A DNA stretch of 64,000 nt from contig NZ_CP030941.1 of the NCBI RefSeq assembly GCF_036621415.1, positions 372,001-436,000 of the forward strand. The letters run 5' to 3'. Each line of letters begins with the position of its first letter. Position 1 is the stretch's first letter. Source of the stretch: Nitratireductor thuwali (GTDB lineage: Bacteria; Pseudomonadota; Alphaproteobacteria; Rhizobiales; Rhizobiaceae). The notes under the pieces are model-generated. The model was given only the letters and a program-made list of their open reading frames with translations. It ran no database searches and was not told the origin of the DNA. Positions 54,165 to 63,615 of this stretch are shown one piece after another. The translations under genes and the position numbers were made by a program.

Positions 54165-54475
54165 CGCTCAAATTCTCCTTCTTTCGAACGCGCCGTCCTC
54201 GTCGAAGGACAGCTTCACAGAAGCCTCAAAAAGTGCCAACAGCATTTGTTGACATAAATGATCATGTTTTATAGACACTGCATTAGCGGAGTAATCGAGT
54301 CAAGATTAATTGCTCCGGCAAATTGCACCTTTCGCCGCCGGCCGAGGCCGGGAGGAAGTTGAACAAATTTGGTCAAAAGGAGCATGCGGCAAGCCGCGTG
54401 CTCCCTATTGGCCGTCAGGCCAGCAATTCCCATCCCGGGAAGAGCCAGCGACCGACAACATAAGGGATGTGTCAG
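54165..54475. other. divergent control region between hemP and the haem receptor
   Basis: A 311-base gene-free stretch holding the promoters of both haem operons. The IRO-type box described separately overlaps a plus-strand TTGACA (54249-54254) with TATAGA (54270-54275) 15 bases on, a plausible though tight promoter for the receptor with a leader of nearly 200 bases. The remainder shows no coding potential. Confidence 0.5.
54250..54264. promoter_or_regulatory. IRO-type RirA operator between hemP and the haem receptor
   Basis: TGA-CATAAATGA-TCA matches the RirA operator TGA-N9-TCA. It overlaps the -35-like TTGACA of the receptor promoter and lies 86 bases upstream of the hemP start, so one bound RirA could shut off both directions. 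This is a better-placed match than the copy upstream of rirA. Confidence 0.6.
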
Positions 54476-56524
54476 ATGACGGGGCTGCTGGCTCGTAACA
54501 GGTTGATTGCGCTCGGTGGGGCGGGCGCGCTTTCATTTCTTCTTCTGCCGACGGCATCGGCGCAGCAGGCGGCCGACAACACCGTCGGCGTCACTGCGCT
54601 GCAACGGCTGATCGTCGGCGCCGGCGTCGATAAGGTGGCGATCGATACGCCGCAATCGGTTACCGTGGTGGATCAGGAGGATCTCGATCGGGAACAGCCC
54701 GCAACGGTGGGCGAAGCGCTGGAACAGGTTCCCGGCGTCAACGTTTCGGGCTCCGACAGGCTGCTTGGCCAGAGCATCAATATACGCGGTATAGGCGGAC
54801 CGGAGACCGGCGGCGAGGAAGGCCGGATCATCATCAACATCGATGGCGCCACCAAATATTTCGAGCAGTACCGCATGGGCGGCCTTTTCACCGATCCCGA
54901 ACTCTTCAAGCGGGTGGAAGTTCTCCGCGGCCCCGCCTCCTCGACGCTTTACGGTCCGGGCGCGCTGGGCGGCGTCGTCAATTTCACCACCAAGGACGCG
55001 TCCGATTTCCTGGACGAAGGTGAGACCGCCGCCCTCAAGCTGAAGTCGACCTATGATTCGAACACCGATGGCTGGCTCGGTTCCGCCATCCTGGCATGGC
55101 GGCCCGTCGACAATTTCGAGTTCCTGGCGGCCGGCAATTACCGAAAGGCCGACGCCTATGAGGCCGGCAGCGGGGCGGTCATCCCAGGCTCCGAGATCGA
55201 CGCGCCTTCAGGCCTCGTCAAGGGCACATGGCGCTTCGGCGAGATGAGCGAGCAGACATTGCGCGCGTCATACATGCATTGGACCACAAGCGCCGACGAC
55301 CAGTACTACAACCAGACGGGAATCGACGATCCGGCCACTGGCGGCTTCGGCACGGTCGACCGCGAAGTGACGGACAAGACCGCCATCATCTCCTACGAAA
55401 ACGCCGCCAGCGACAATCCCTGGATAGACCTGCGGATCAACGCGTCCTTCTCCGACATCGTCAACGACCAGACCAACGCCACTGTCCCGTCGCTCAATCG
55501 CGTCTTCGGTTACCGGACATACGAGTTCGAGGCCGAAAACACGTTCGACTACACCGGCGACAGGTTTGAGAACTACCTGACTTTCGGCTCCCAGACCGCC
55601 TATCAGGAGCGCACCACGCTTCGTTCGACCGCCGGCACGCACCCCCAGGGCACGGATTTCCAGACCGGCGTCTTCGTCCAGAACGAGTTCATCTGGGACG
55701 AGCGCCTGACATTGATCGGCGGGCTGAGGTTCGACTACCAGAAACTGGAGCCGACGGATATCGCCGGCGCCGAGGCGAAGGAGCACACGGCCTTCTCGCC
55801 GAAGATCGCCGCCCATTACAGGTTCAACGAAACCTTCGCGGTCTTCGGCTCGATCGCGCATACCGAGCGCCTGCCGACCATCGACGAGGTCTTCGACAGC
55901 GGCGCGCTGGGGCTCGATCTCGACAAGGAGAAGTCGAACAATTTCGAGGGCGGTTTCGCCGTCTCGCTCTACAATCTGGCCCAGCCGTCCGACGCGCTCG
56001 AATTCAAGGCGACCGGCTTCTACAACCGGATCGAGGACCTGATCCTCGATCACGGCCGCTCGGCCTTCCCCCGCTACAGCAACACGGGGCGGGCGCGCAT
56101 CTACGGCGTGGAGCTGGAGGCCGCTTATGAATCGGACCATTTGTTCGCCAGCGCCGCCTACACCTACACGATCGGCGACGACCTGACCGCAGGCGTCCCG
56201 CTCGGAACGGTGGCTCCGCACGAATTCTCGGCAACGCTCGGCGGCAGGCTGCCGCAGTACGACGTCTCCTTCGGCTGGACCGGCCGCTTCGTCGCCGAAC
56301 AGGATCGCGTGCGCGGCGGCAGGTTCGACCGGCAGCCGACCGAGGCGTTCCATGTGCATGACCTGTTCGTGGACTGGAAGCCGGACGAGGGAAGATTCCG
56401 CAATCTGGAGGCGAGCTTCCGCGTCGACAACGTCTTCAACGAAGACTATCGGGAATATCTTTCCGGCACGCCGGCCAAGGGCAGGACTTTCAAGATCACC
56501 CTGGCCAAGAAGTTCGGCGTTTGA
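54476..56524 (+). CDS. TonB-dependent haem receptor (HmuR/ShmR-like)
   Basis: An outer-membrane barrel of 682 residues. Signal peptide (RLIALGGAGALSFLLLPTASA), a TonB-box-like VTALQRLIV, the plug domain (TVVDQEDLDREQPATVGEAL; RVEVLRGPASSTLYG) and the 22-strand barrel ending in a C-terminal aromatic-type strand (KITLAKKFGV). TERLPTIDEVFD occupies the FRAP-motif region of haem receptors. ATG 54476 was chosen by AAGGG spacing. It is divergent from hemP and followed by its own energising genes. Confidence 0.9.
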   Translation: MTGLLARNRLIALGGAGALSFLLLPTASAQQAADNTVGVTALQRLIVGAGVDKVAIDTPQSVTVVDQEDLDREQPATVGEALEQVPGVNVSGSDRLLGQSINIRGIGGPETGGEEGRIIINIDGATKYFEQYRMGGLFTDPELFKRVEVLRGPASSTLYGPGALGGVVNFTTKDASDFLDEGETAALKLKSTYDSNTDGWLGSAILAWRPVDNFEFLAAGNYRKADAYEAGSGAVIPGSEIDAPSGLVKGTWRFGEMSEQTLRASYMHWTTSADDQYYNQTGIDDPATGGFGTVDREVTDKTAIISYENAASDNPWIDLRINASFSDIVNDQTNATVPSLNRVFGYRTYEFEAENTFDYTGDRFENYLTFGSQTAYQERTTLRSTAGTHPQGTDFQTGVFVQNEFIWDERLTLIGGLRFDYQKLEPTDIAGAEAKEHTAFSPKIAAHYRFNETFAVFGSIAHTERLPTIDEVFDSGALGLDLDKEKSNNFEGGFAVSLYNLAQPSDALEFKATGFYNRIEDLILDHGRSAFPRYSNTGRARIYGVELEAAYESDHLFASAAYTYTIGDDLTAGVPLGTVAPHEFSATLGGRLPQYDVSFGWTGRFVAEQDRVRGGRFDRQPTEAFHVHDLFVDWKPDEGRFRNLEASFRVDNVFNEDYREYLSGTPAKGRTFKITLAKKFGV

Positions 56525-56603
56525 TCCATCTGCCGGAAGGCACAACACAACCGCGCGTCCCAGAGTTTGGGACGCGCAACAGCAAGACAGGACACGAACA
56601 ACT

Positions 56604-57041
56604 ATGAGACCATTTCCCGTTCTGGCCCTATCCAGCCTGTTGACAATCGCCGCCGGCCCCGCCGCCGCGCAGGGCAATGAAACCGCTGACCGGACAATCC
56701 GCATAGAGCTCAATGGCCTGGAGCCTTCCCAGCAGGGCTGCCGCTTCACCTTCGTCGCCGAAAACGGTCTCGAGGTTGCCATAGAGCGCGCAGCCTATGA
56801 GGTGGCGCTGTTCGGCAAGGACGGGCTCGTCCAGCGCCTGACGGTGCTCGATTTCAAGGACCTGCCAGCCGGCAAGACCAAGGTTCGCCAGTTCGATCTG
56901 CCCGAGGTGGACTGTGCCGATATCGGCCGCGTCCTCATCAATGATGCGGCAGCCTGCGAAGGCGGCGAAGGCCTCGGCGAGAAAAGCTGCATCGCCAGCC
57001 TCAAGACCAAATCGCGCGGCGAAGTAGGCTTCGGCCTCTAG
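56604..57041 (+). CDS. exported protein of unknown function in the haem-receptor operon
   Basis: A 145-residue protein with a signal peptide (MRPFPVLALSSLLTIAAGPA, cleavage near AAA) and a compact beta-rich domain with four cysteines (QGCRFTF, EVDCADIG, AACEGG, KSCIA) that could form two disulfides. It sits between the receptor and exbB. I do not recognise a characterised family. Its consistent place with haem-uptake genes suggests a periplasmic accessory role. Confidence 0.7.
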   Translation: MRPFPVLALSSLLTIAAGPAAAQGNETADRTIRIELNGLEPSQQGCRFTFVAENGLEVAIERAAYEVALFGKDGLVQRLTVLDFKDLPAGKTKVRQFDLPEVDCADIGRVLINDAAACEGGEGLGEKSCIASLKTKSRGEVGFGL

Positions 57042-57138
57042 GGAGAGCGCGACACGAGGGCCTGGCGAGTACGGACGAACGACACGCCAAGGCTCTGCCG
57101 CCAGCAATTTTACAACTGCCAGCCCGAGGAAGCATGGA

Positions 57139-57822
57139 ATGACCGCTGAACTTGTCGACGCAATCGCCTCTTTTGTGAAACTGGGCGGGCCGGTGGTGGC
57201 CATCCTGATCGTGCTGTCGGTCTTCGCCCTGGCACTGATCCTGCTGAAATTCGCCCAGTTCTGGCGTGAAAGGGTGGGTCGGCACCGGAGGGCGGAGCGT
57301 GCGCTGCACGCCTGGTTCCACGACGGCTATGGCGATGCACGGGCCATCGCGGAGACCGACCGTTCGCCGGTCGGAACGGCGCTTGCCACCGCCATGCGCC
57401 TGGCGGCCATGCGCCAGGCCTCCCGGCAAGCCATTGAGGACGACGTTTCGCGGCTTTCGCTGACGCGGCTGCACGATCTCCAGCGCGGCTTCCGCGCCCT
57501 TGACGCGATCGCGCAGATCGCCCCGCTGCTGGGCCTGTTCGGCACCGTGATCGGCATGATCGACGCGTTCCGGCAGTTGCAGACCGCCGGCAGTGCGGTC
57601 GACCCGTCGCTGCTGGCCGGCGGCATCTGGGTGGCGCTGCTGACGACGGCGACGGGCCTTGCCGTGGCGATGCCGGTGCAACTGATCCTCACCTGGTTCG
57701 AGACGCAGCTGGAGAACGAGCGCGTCGCCATCGAGACGATGACAGGCGCGGTGTTGTCGCACCGGCCGCCGGAGGCGGCGGCTGAGCAGGCGGCTCCGGC
57801 GGGAGCGGTCCATGCGCATTGA
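57139..57822 (+). CDS. exbB: ExbB/TolQ-family proton channel subunit
   Basis: A 227-residue inner-membrane protein with three helices: one near residues 15-35, and a pair around IAPLLGLFGTVIGMIDAFRQ and SLLAGGIWVALLTTATGLAV. Those two segments are the MotA/ExbB/TolQ signature. With the ExbD proteins and TonB downstream it converts the proton gradient into receptor opening. Confidence 0.92.
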   Translation: MTAELVDAIASFVKLGGPVVAILIVLSVFALALILLKFAQFWRERVGRHRRAERALHAWFHDGYGDARAIAETDRSPVGTALATAMRLAAMRQASRQAIEDDVSRLSLTRLHDLQRGFRALDAIAQIAPLLGLFGTVIGMIDAFRQLQTAGSAVDPSLLAGGIWVALLTTATGLAVAMPVQLILTWFETQLENERVAIETMTGAVLSHRPPEAAAEQAAPAGAVHAH

Positions 57823-58195
57823 ACTTGCCGGCGTCAGGAAACGCCCGCTGTCGCTGACCCCGCTCATCGACGTCATCTTCCTGTTGCTCCTGTTCTTCAT
57901 GCTGTCCTCGACCTTTACCCGTTTCGCGGAGGTGGAGATCTCCGGCGGCCGGGCAGGCAACGGGGCGTCGGCGCAAAGGCCGGACATCCTGATCGGCATC
58001 GATGGTGAAGCCTGGCGCGTGAATGGTCTTTCCCTCGACGCCGACGCCGCCATCGAGGAACTGACCCGGCTGTCGGAAAACGGTGCCGCCAAGGCCGTCC
58101 TTCTGGTGCGCGACGGCATGAACTCCCAGACGCTGGTCGGCGCCGTGGAGCGCATCGGCCGCGAAACCCGGCTCGACCTGACCGTTGCAAGGTGA
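57812..58195 (+). CDS. exbD: ExbD/TolR-family protein (first copy)
   Basis: A 127-residue protein with a cytoplasmic N-terminus, one transmembrane helix (LIDVIFLLLLFFMLSSTF) containing the essential Asp in PLIDVIF, and a periplasmic domain. It overlaps exbB by 11 bases and the second exbD. Two ExbD paralogues in one operon imply a mixed assembly. Confidence 0.9.
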   Translation: MRIELAGVRKRPLSLTPLIDVIFLLLLFFMLSSTFTRFAEVEISGGRAGNGASAQRPDILIGIDGEAWRVNGLSLDADAAIEELTRLSENGAAKAVLLVRDGMNSQTLVGAVERIGRETRLDLTVAR

Positions 58196-58200
58196 CCGCT

Positions 58201-58605
58201 ATGCTGCGTCTTTCCCGCCCCCTGCCCGCCCGGCGCCGCGAAACCACCATCGCGCTGATCAATGTCGTCTTCCTGATGCTGATCTTCTTCCTGATCGCCG
58301 GGACGCTCACGCCGCCGCTCGACAAGGATGTAGACCTGATCGAAACGGCGACTGCCGACCCTTCAGATCCGCCCAACGCCCTCTTCGTGACGCAGGACGG
58401 GGAATTGCGTTCGCAGGGTCGGGCCACCGATGTCGCGGCGTTCGTCTCGACGCTGAGCGCGCAAACCGGCGAGGAGGAACCGCTCAGTGTCAAGCTGGCC
58501 GCCGACCGGGAACTGCCGGCGACCCGGCTGATCGAGATCGTCGGTGAATTGCGGCAGGCCGGCGTCACCAAGGTCAGCATCGTGACCGAACGGGCCACGC
58601 AATGA
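58201..58605 (+). CDS. ExbD/TolR-family protein (second copy)
   Basis: A 134-residue paralogue of the preceding gene product with a helix INVVFLMLIFFLIAGTL. At the position of the essential membrane Asp this copy has Asn (ALINVVF, against PLIDVIF in the first), so it probably cannot carry protons itself. ATG 58201 has AAGGTG at good spacing; a GTG at 58192 overlapping the previous stop is an alternative. Confidence 0.88.
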   Translation: MLRLSRPLPARRRETTIALINVVFLMLIFFLIAGTLTPPLDKDVDLIETATADPSDPPNALFVTQDGELRSQGRATDVAAFVSTLSAQTGEEEPLSVKLAADRELPATRLIEIVGELRQAGVTKVSIVTERATQ

Positions 58606-59555
58606 GGCGCGGCGCGTCCTGGAAATGGACGGCGGCCCTGGTGCTCTCGGGCATATTGCATGCCGGCGCGGTCGCCTATGTGCTGCCCTCGGCCGATGAA
58701 GCGAAGATTGCCGGCGGCTCAGCCTCCGAGATCGCCGTCGAGGGAACCGCCTTTGCCGACATGACGGCGGCCGGTGCGCCGGCGGAGACCGTCGAGCCCG
58801 AAGCGCAGCCGGACACGACGGTGATGCCTGTGGAGCCGGCTGCGACCGCCGTCGAGCCGGTCGAGCAAAGCGTGGTCCAGACGGCCGAGGTCACACCCGA
58901 ACCGGTGCTGACGCCCGAAGTCGAGCAGGCCCAACCCGTTACCCAGGAAGTGCAGCCTGTCGAGCAGATGCCGGAGACCGCGGATGCCGCGCCAGTCGAA
59001 GGTGTCGAGCCGGAGCCGGCCCAAGAGACGGTCGCCGCGCTTGCCAACGTGCCGAGGCCGACGCCCCGCCCCGACTATACGCCGCCGCCCAAGCCGGTCA
59101 GGCAGGCCGCCGCGCCGGCGAGGAAGGCCGCCAGCCCCTCGCCCGCCAAGAAGGCCGCCGGCGCCGGCGGCAATGACGAGAGGAACGCCAGGCGCGGCTC
59201 TGCCGGCCAAGCCCGCAGCGGCGCCAGCGGCGGCGAGCAGACAGCCCGCGCCACCCGGCAGGGCAATGCCGCGGTCTCCAACTATCCGGGCAAGGTGGTG
59301 AGCAAGCTGCGCCGCGCCTTGCGTTATCCCCGACAGGCCAAACGCGATGGCTTGCGCGGCGAGGTGCACGTCGCCTTTACGATCAGCAGCGGCGGCGGCG
59401 TGACCGGTATCCGGATCGTGCGCAGTTCCGGCTCGCCCGTCCTCGACCAGGCCGCTGTCGAAACCGTACGCCGCGCCGCCCCTTTTCCCGCCATACCCAG
59501 CGCCGCCGGCCGCACCAACTGGCCTTTCACGGTGCCGTTGGCTTTCGTTCGCTAG
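58602..59555 (+). CDS. tonB: TonB-family energy transducer
   Basis: A 317-residue protein. One N-terminal helix (KWTAALVLSGILHAGAVAYV) with the His of the SxxxH motif, a long Pro/Glu/Val-rich periplasmic spacer (about residues 55-165) and a basic Ala-rich part lead to the C-terminal TonB domain (SKLRRALRYPRQAKRDGLRG; FTISSGGGVTGIRIVRSSGS). It contacts the receptor's TonB box. Its TAG stop falls at the edge of the RIME-type repeat. Confidence 0.92.
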   Translation: MRRGASWKWTAALVLSGILHAGAVAYVLPSADEAKIAGGSASEIAVEGTAFADMTAAGAPAETVEPEAQPDTTVMPVEPAATAVEPVEQSVVQTAEVTPEPVLTPEVEQAQPVTQEVQPVEQMPETADAAPVEGVEPEPAQETVAALANVPRPTPRPDYTPPPKPVRQAAAPARKAASPSPAKKAAGAGGNDERNARRGSAGQARSGASGGEQTARATRQGNAAVSNYPGKVVSKLRRALRYPRQAKRDGLRGEVHVAFTISSGGGVTGIRIVRSSGSPVLDQAAVETVRRAAPFPAIPSAAGRTNWPFTVPLAFVR

Positions 59556-59653
59556 AGCGCCGTGCGTCTTTCAAGACGCACAAAGGACGCTCTAAACCAT
59601 TGAATCTACGCATCGTGCTTCCCGAAAATCGATTCCGATTTTCGGGCCGATGC
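59554..59653. repeat. RIME-type two-hairpin intergenic repeat
   Basis: Hairpin 1 (59554-59593): AGAGCG and CGCTCT outer arms with TGCGTCTT/AAGACGCA inside. Hairpin 2 (59610-59653): GCATCG/CGATGC outer arms with CCCGAAAATCG/CGATTTTCGGG and an ATTC loop. Both modules resemble the mosaic palindromes scattered through Rhizobiales genomes. It begins inside the tonB stop codon and could serve as a bidirectional transcription barrier between tonB and putA. Confidence 0.72.
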
Positions 59654-59790
59654 TGTACTGTAGACTGTGTTGGAAGGCGCAGCGTGTCCATACGTTCATC
59701 AGAGGGAGCTGGGATGGCGAACTCTGTCCCCCATCCCTTCATTCAGACCGAAGCCGATGGCGCATTTGCCCCGATTGACTGCCTTGCGTC

Positions 59791-62700
59791 CTACGACGCA
59801 GCCAGCAGGCTAGCGTTGCCGCCGGCGGCCGTGGTGTCCACGCAGACCGCGCGCTCATGAACATAGGCGGCAGGATAGACGAGCTCGGTGACGAGCGGCA
59901 CTATCGGGCCGTCGCGGGCGGCCAGGGCTCTGCGCAACGCAGACAGCCACCCAGCCTCCCCGCTCGCCGCCACGACGTCGACGGAAAGGCCGGTCAACGC
60001 CGTTTCGGGGCATGATCCGGCCAGCGCGGCCAGCGGGAATTCCGGCTTCAAAAGCAGCTTCAGCAGGTCAGGCGCGTCGGGGTGGACGGCGAGGACGGCA
60101 TTGCCGGCCGCCAAAGCCTGGACGACCTGGGCGGCGAGCGCTTCCTCCCCGGAGCCGAGGCACAGCACCCGGCCGCGCGGCGCGAGTTGCAGGGCGTTGG
60201 CTTCGCCTGTCGGGCCCGGCAGGTCGACCGGCCCGTGATCGAGCGCGGCTGCTGCGGCCAGAATGTCGGCATGCCGCCCCCGAAGGGCGCGCCGCAGCAT
60301 GGCGATGCGGTCGGCCCGGCGCGGCCAGTCCGTTTTGGCCGGATCAGGCATGGCGCGGCGCAGAGCGCCCGCATCAAGCTCTTCGCCGGCCGGGCGCGGG
60401 CCGGATCCAGTGCCGTTCCTGCGGAAGCGGCGCAGATAAAGCGGCCCGCCTGCCTTCGGACCGGTTCCCGAAAGCCCTTCCCCGCCGAAGGGCTGCGAGC
60501 CGACGACCGCGCCGATCTGGTTGCGGTTCACGTAGATGTTGCCGGCATGAACTTGATCGACGATCTCCTGCACGCGCGCGTCGATGCGCGTATGAAGCCC
60601 GAAGGTCAGGCCATAGCCCCTTGCGTTTATGGTCGAAATCACTTTCTCTAGGTTCTCCGCCTCGAAGGTTGCCACATGCAGGATGGGGCCGAAGATTTCG
60701 CGCTCCATCTCCTCGATGCCGCTCACCTTGAACGCTGCCGGCGCCACGAAGCGCCCATTGTCCGGCGCGTCGAGCTTGGCGATGAGCCGTCCCTCGTCGG
60801 CCATCTTATGGCTGTAGCCATCGATGGTCTGCCGCGCCTCGTCGTCGATCACCGGGCCGACATCGGTGGCAATGTCCCACGGATCGCCGATGTGGAGCGC
60901 CTTCATGGCGCCCTCCAGCATGGTCACCAGCCGCTTTTCCACGTCCTTCTGCACATAAAGCACCCGCAGCGCCGAGCAGCGCTGGCCAGCGCTCTGGAAC
61001 GCCGAGGCGACGATATCGCGCACGGCCTGCTCGGGCAGAGCGGTGGAATCGACGATCATGGCGTTGAGCCCGCCGGTCTCGGCGATCAGCATGGCATCGG
61101 GCGATGCCGTCTCGGCAAGCTGCCGTTCGATCAGGCGCGCGACGTCGGTGGAGCCAGTGAAGCAGACGCCGGCAATGCGGCTGTCGGCGGTCATCGGAGC
61201 GCCGACCGAAGGGCCGTCGCCCGGCAGGAATTGCAGCACGCTGCGCGGGATGCCCGCGTCATGCATCAGCGCCACCGCGCGCGCCGCGATGAGCGGCGTC
61301 TGCTCGGCCGGCTTGGCGGCGACGGCATTGCCGGTGACAAGCGCGGCCGCGATCTGGCCGGTGAAGATGGCGAGCGGAAAATTCCACGGCGAAATGCACA
61401 CAATCACGCCGCGCGCGCCGGTCTCGCGCTCCGCCGCCACCGCCTCATTGGCGTAATAGCGCAGGAAGTCGACCGCCTCGCGCACTTCGGCCACGCCGTC
61501 GGCCAGCGATTTGCCCGCCTCCCGCGTGGCGAGCGCGAAGAACTCCGCCGCGTTCTCCTCGTAGAGATCAGCGATCCGGCGCAAAATGTCGGCGCGCTCG
61601 GCAACCGGGCGCGCAGCCCAGGCAGGCTGGGCCTCGGCGGCGATGCCGATGGCCTCGCTCACCTGTTCCGGCGTCGCCTCCACGACGCTGCCCACCACCT
61701 CGTCGAGTCTTGCGGGATTGAGCAGTCGGCGCGGGACGGCGCCGCCCCTGGCGCGCGTTGACGGTCCTGCCGTCCATTGATGCGGAGGCGCGAAGACGGC
61801 GCGCCCGGCCTCGATGCGGTCCAGTGTCGTCGGGTCGGTGAGATCCCAGCCGCTGGAGTTGCGGCGGCCGGGGCCGAAAATTGCCGCCGGCATGGGGATC
61901 GCGGGGTTGGAGGCTCGATTGTTGGCCGCCACGGCCGCGAAGGGATCGCGCGCGATCTCCTCGGCGCTCACCTCCTCGTCCACGATCTGGTGGACGAAGG
62001 AGGAATTGGCGCCGTTTTCCAGAAGCCTGCGCACCAGATAAGCCAGCAGATCCCGATGCGCGCCCACCGGCGCATAGATGCGGCACCGCGTGCCCTGGCG
62101 CTTGCGCACCACCTCGTGCAGCGCTTCGCCCATGCCGTGGAGCCGCTGGAACTCGAAGGCCTGCTTGTCTTCGGCCATGGAAAGGATGGCGGCGACCGTA
62201 TGGGCGTTGTGCGTGGCGAATTGGGGGTAGATGCGGTCCGTCATCGACAGGAGCTTGCGCGCGCAGGCGATGTAGGAGACGTCCGTGTTCACCTTGCGCG
62301 TGAAGACGGGATAGCCGTCAAGGCCCATCACCTGGGCGCGCTTGATCTCGGTGTCCCAATAGGCGCCTTTGACCAGCCGCACCATGATCCTTCGGCCGAG
62401 CTTCCCGGCCAGCGCATGCAGCCAATCGATGACGAAGGGCGCGCGCTGCCCATAGGCCTGCACGACGACGCCGAACCCATCCCAGCCTTCCAGCGACGGA
62501 TCGGCCAGAACCTGTTCGATCACGTCGAGCGAAACGTCCAGCCGGTCGGCTTCCTCGGCATCGATATTGAGTCCCATGCGCGCCGCCCTGGCCGCTTGCG
62601 CCAGTTCCAGAAGCCGCGCCGTCATCAGCGGCATCATCTGCGCCTTGTGCGTCGCCTCGTAGCGCGGATGCAGCGCCGAAAGCTTGACCGATATGCCCGG

Positions 62701-63408
62701 ATTGACACGGATGTCGCCGCTCTTGGCTTCGGCCTGGAGCGCTGCGATCGCGTCCGCATACGCCTTGTGATAACGCTGCGCATCCGCCTCGGTGCGCGCG
62801 GCCTCGCCCAGCATGTCATAGGAATAGGTGTAGCCTTTCGCGGTCATCGAGCGGCCGCGCTTGATCGCCTCGGAGATGGTGCGCCCGAGCACGAACTGCT
62901 CGCCCATCTCGCGCATGGCAGCGGCCACCGCGGTGCGGATCACCGGCTCGCCCAGCCGCCGCACCATGCCGCGCAGCAGCGATTCCACGCCGTCGCCGCT
63001 TTCGTCCAGCACCCGACCCGTGAGCATCAGCGCCCAGGTGGAGGCATTGACGAAAATGGAGGCCGATTCGCCGGAATGGGCAGACCAGTCATGCGGGGCG
63101 ATCTTGTCGCGGATCAGATCGTCGACCGTCTCGGCATCCGGCACGCGCAGCAGCGCCTCGGCAAGGCACATCAGCGCCACGCCCTCACTGGTCGAAAGGC
63201 CGTACTCGGAAAGGAAGGCCTCCATCAGATGGAGGTCGGAATCCGACCTTACCGCCCGCACCAGCTGCGCCGCCTCGGCCGATATCGCCGCCCGCCGCGC
63301 CTCCGAGAGACCGGCCATGGCCACCAGCGCGGACACGGCCTGTTCCTCATCGGCCAAATAGTGCTCACGGATCGCCCGGCGGATGGCATCCAGATCTGGC
63401 AACGGCAT
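59791..63408 (-). CDS. putA: bifunctional proline dehydrogenase / L-glutamate gamma-semialdehyde dehydrogenase
   Basis: A 1205-residue two-step enzyme converting proline to glutamate. The FAD-dependent PRODH barrel occupies roughly residues 180-480 (GRRIMVRLVKGAYWDTEIKR; DLLAYLVRRLLENGANSSFV). The aldehyde dehydrogenase domain follows, with SPWNFPLAIFTGQIAAALVT and the nucleophile Cys811 in GQRCSALRV. A C-terminal extension of about 180 residues marks a type B PutA. The N-terminal ribbon-helix-helix DNA-binding domain is absent, so regulation falls to the divergent Lrp-type gene. Confidence 0.94.
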   Translation of the reverse strand: MPLPDLDAIRRAIREHYLADEEQAVSALVAMAGLSEARRAAISAEAAQLVRAVRSDSDLHLMEAFLSEYGLSTSEGVALMCLAEALLRVPDAETVDDLIRDKIAPHDWSAHSGESASIFVNASTWALMLTGRVLDESGDGVESLLRGMVRRLGEPVIRTAVAAAMREMGEQFVLGRTISEAIKRGRSMTAKGYTYSYDMLGEAARTEADAQRYHKAYADAIAALQAEAKSGDIRVNPGISVKLSALHPRYEATHKAQMMPLMTARLLELAQAARAARMGLNIDAEEADRLDVSLDVIEQVLADPSLEGWDGFGVVVQAYGQRAPFVIDWLHALAGKLGRRIMVRLVKGAYWDTEIKRAQVMGLDGYPVFTRKVNTDVSYIACARKLLSMTDRIYPQFATHNAHTVAAILSMAEDKQAFEFQRLHGMGEALHEVVRKRQGTRCRIYAPVGAHRDLLAYLVRRLLENGANSSFVHQIVDEEVSAEEIARDPFAAVAANNRASNPAIPMPAAIFGPGRRNSSGWDLTDPTTLDRIEAGRAVFAPPHQWTAGPSTRARGGAVPRRLLNPARLDEVVGSVVEATPEQVSEAIGIAAEAQPAWAARPVAERADILRRIADLYEENAAEFFALATREAGKSLADGVAEVREAVDFLRYYANEAVAAERETGARGVIVCISPWNFPLAIFTGQIAAALVTGNAVAAKPAEQTPLIAARAVALMHDAGIPRSVLQFLPGDGPSVGAPMTADSRIAGVCFTGSTDVARLIERQLAETASPDAMLIAETGGLNAMIVDSTALPEQAVRDIVASAFQSAGQRCSALRVLYVQKDVEKRLVTMLEGAMKALHIGDPWDIATDVGPVIDDEARQTIDGYSHKMADEGRLIAKLDAPDNGRFVAPAAFKVSGIEEMEREIFGPILHVATFEAENLEKVISTINARGYGLTFGLHTRIDARVQEIVDQVHAGNIYVNRNQIGAVVGSQPFGGEGLSGTGPKAGGPLYLRRFRRNGTGSGPRPAGEELDAGALRRAMPDPAKTDWPRRADRIAMLRRALRGRHADILAAAAALDHGPVDLPGPTGEANALQLAPRGRVLCLGSGEEALAAQVVQALAAGNAVLAVHPDAPDLLKLLLKPEFPLAALAGSCPETALTGLSVDVVAASGEAGWLSALRRALAARDGPIVPLVTELVYPAAYVHERAVCVDTTAAGGNASLLAAS

Positions 63409-63562
63409 CGTGGCGCACTCCTCATGTCTACGACCAGCTTAGCATCGCAATCGCCGTTCCTGAAAAGACCGGACGCAGCCGATGGAACCCTGGCCTCGAT
63501 GCCATCCGGCTTCTCTAGCATGCCGCAAAACGCGCACACGGACTGAATCATTGCTATATGCA

Positions 63563-63585
63563 GAGCATTCAGACTAAAATTGCTC
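63563..63585. promoter_or_regulatory. inverted repeat in the putA/putR control region
   Basis: GAGCA and TGCTC arms separated by 13 AT-rich bases lie 31 bases before the putR start, in the 207-base divergent region. Lrp-family regulators bind loosely palindromic AT-rich sites of about this length, so it may be the PutR site. The match is short. Confidence 0.3.
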
Positions 63586-63615
63586 TTCAAACAGATCAAA
63601 TGAGATTGTTGTTCC

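Noticed and set aside
54310..54498. Small plus-strand frame before the haem receptor
   Set aside because: It overlaps the receptor start, has no conserved features and lies in the promoter and leader region.
59714..59860. A 48-codon plus-strand frame with a GAGGGAG site, ending inside putA
   Set aside because: It is antisense to the end of putA, short, and without motif; the ribosome-site match alone is not enough.
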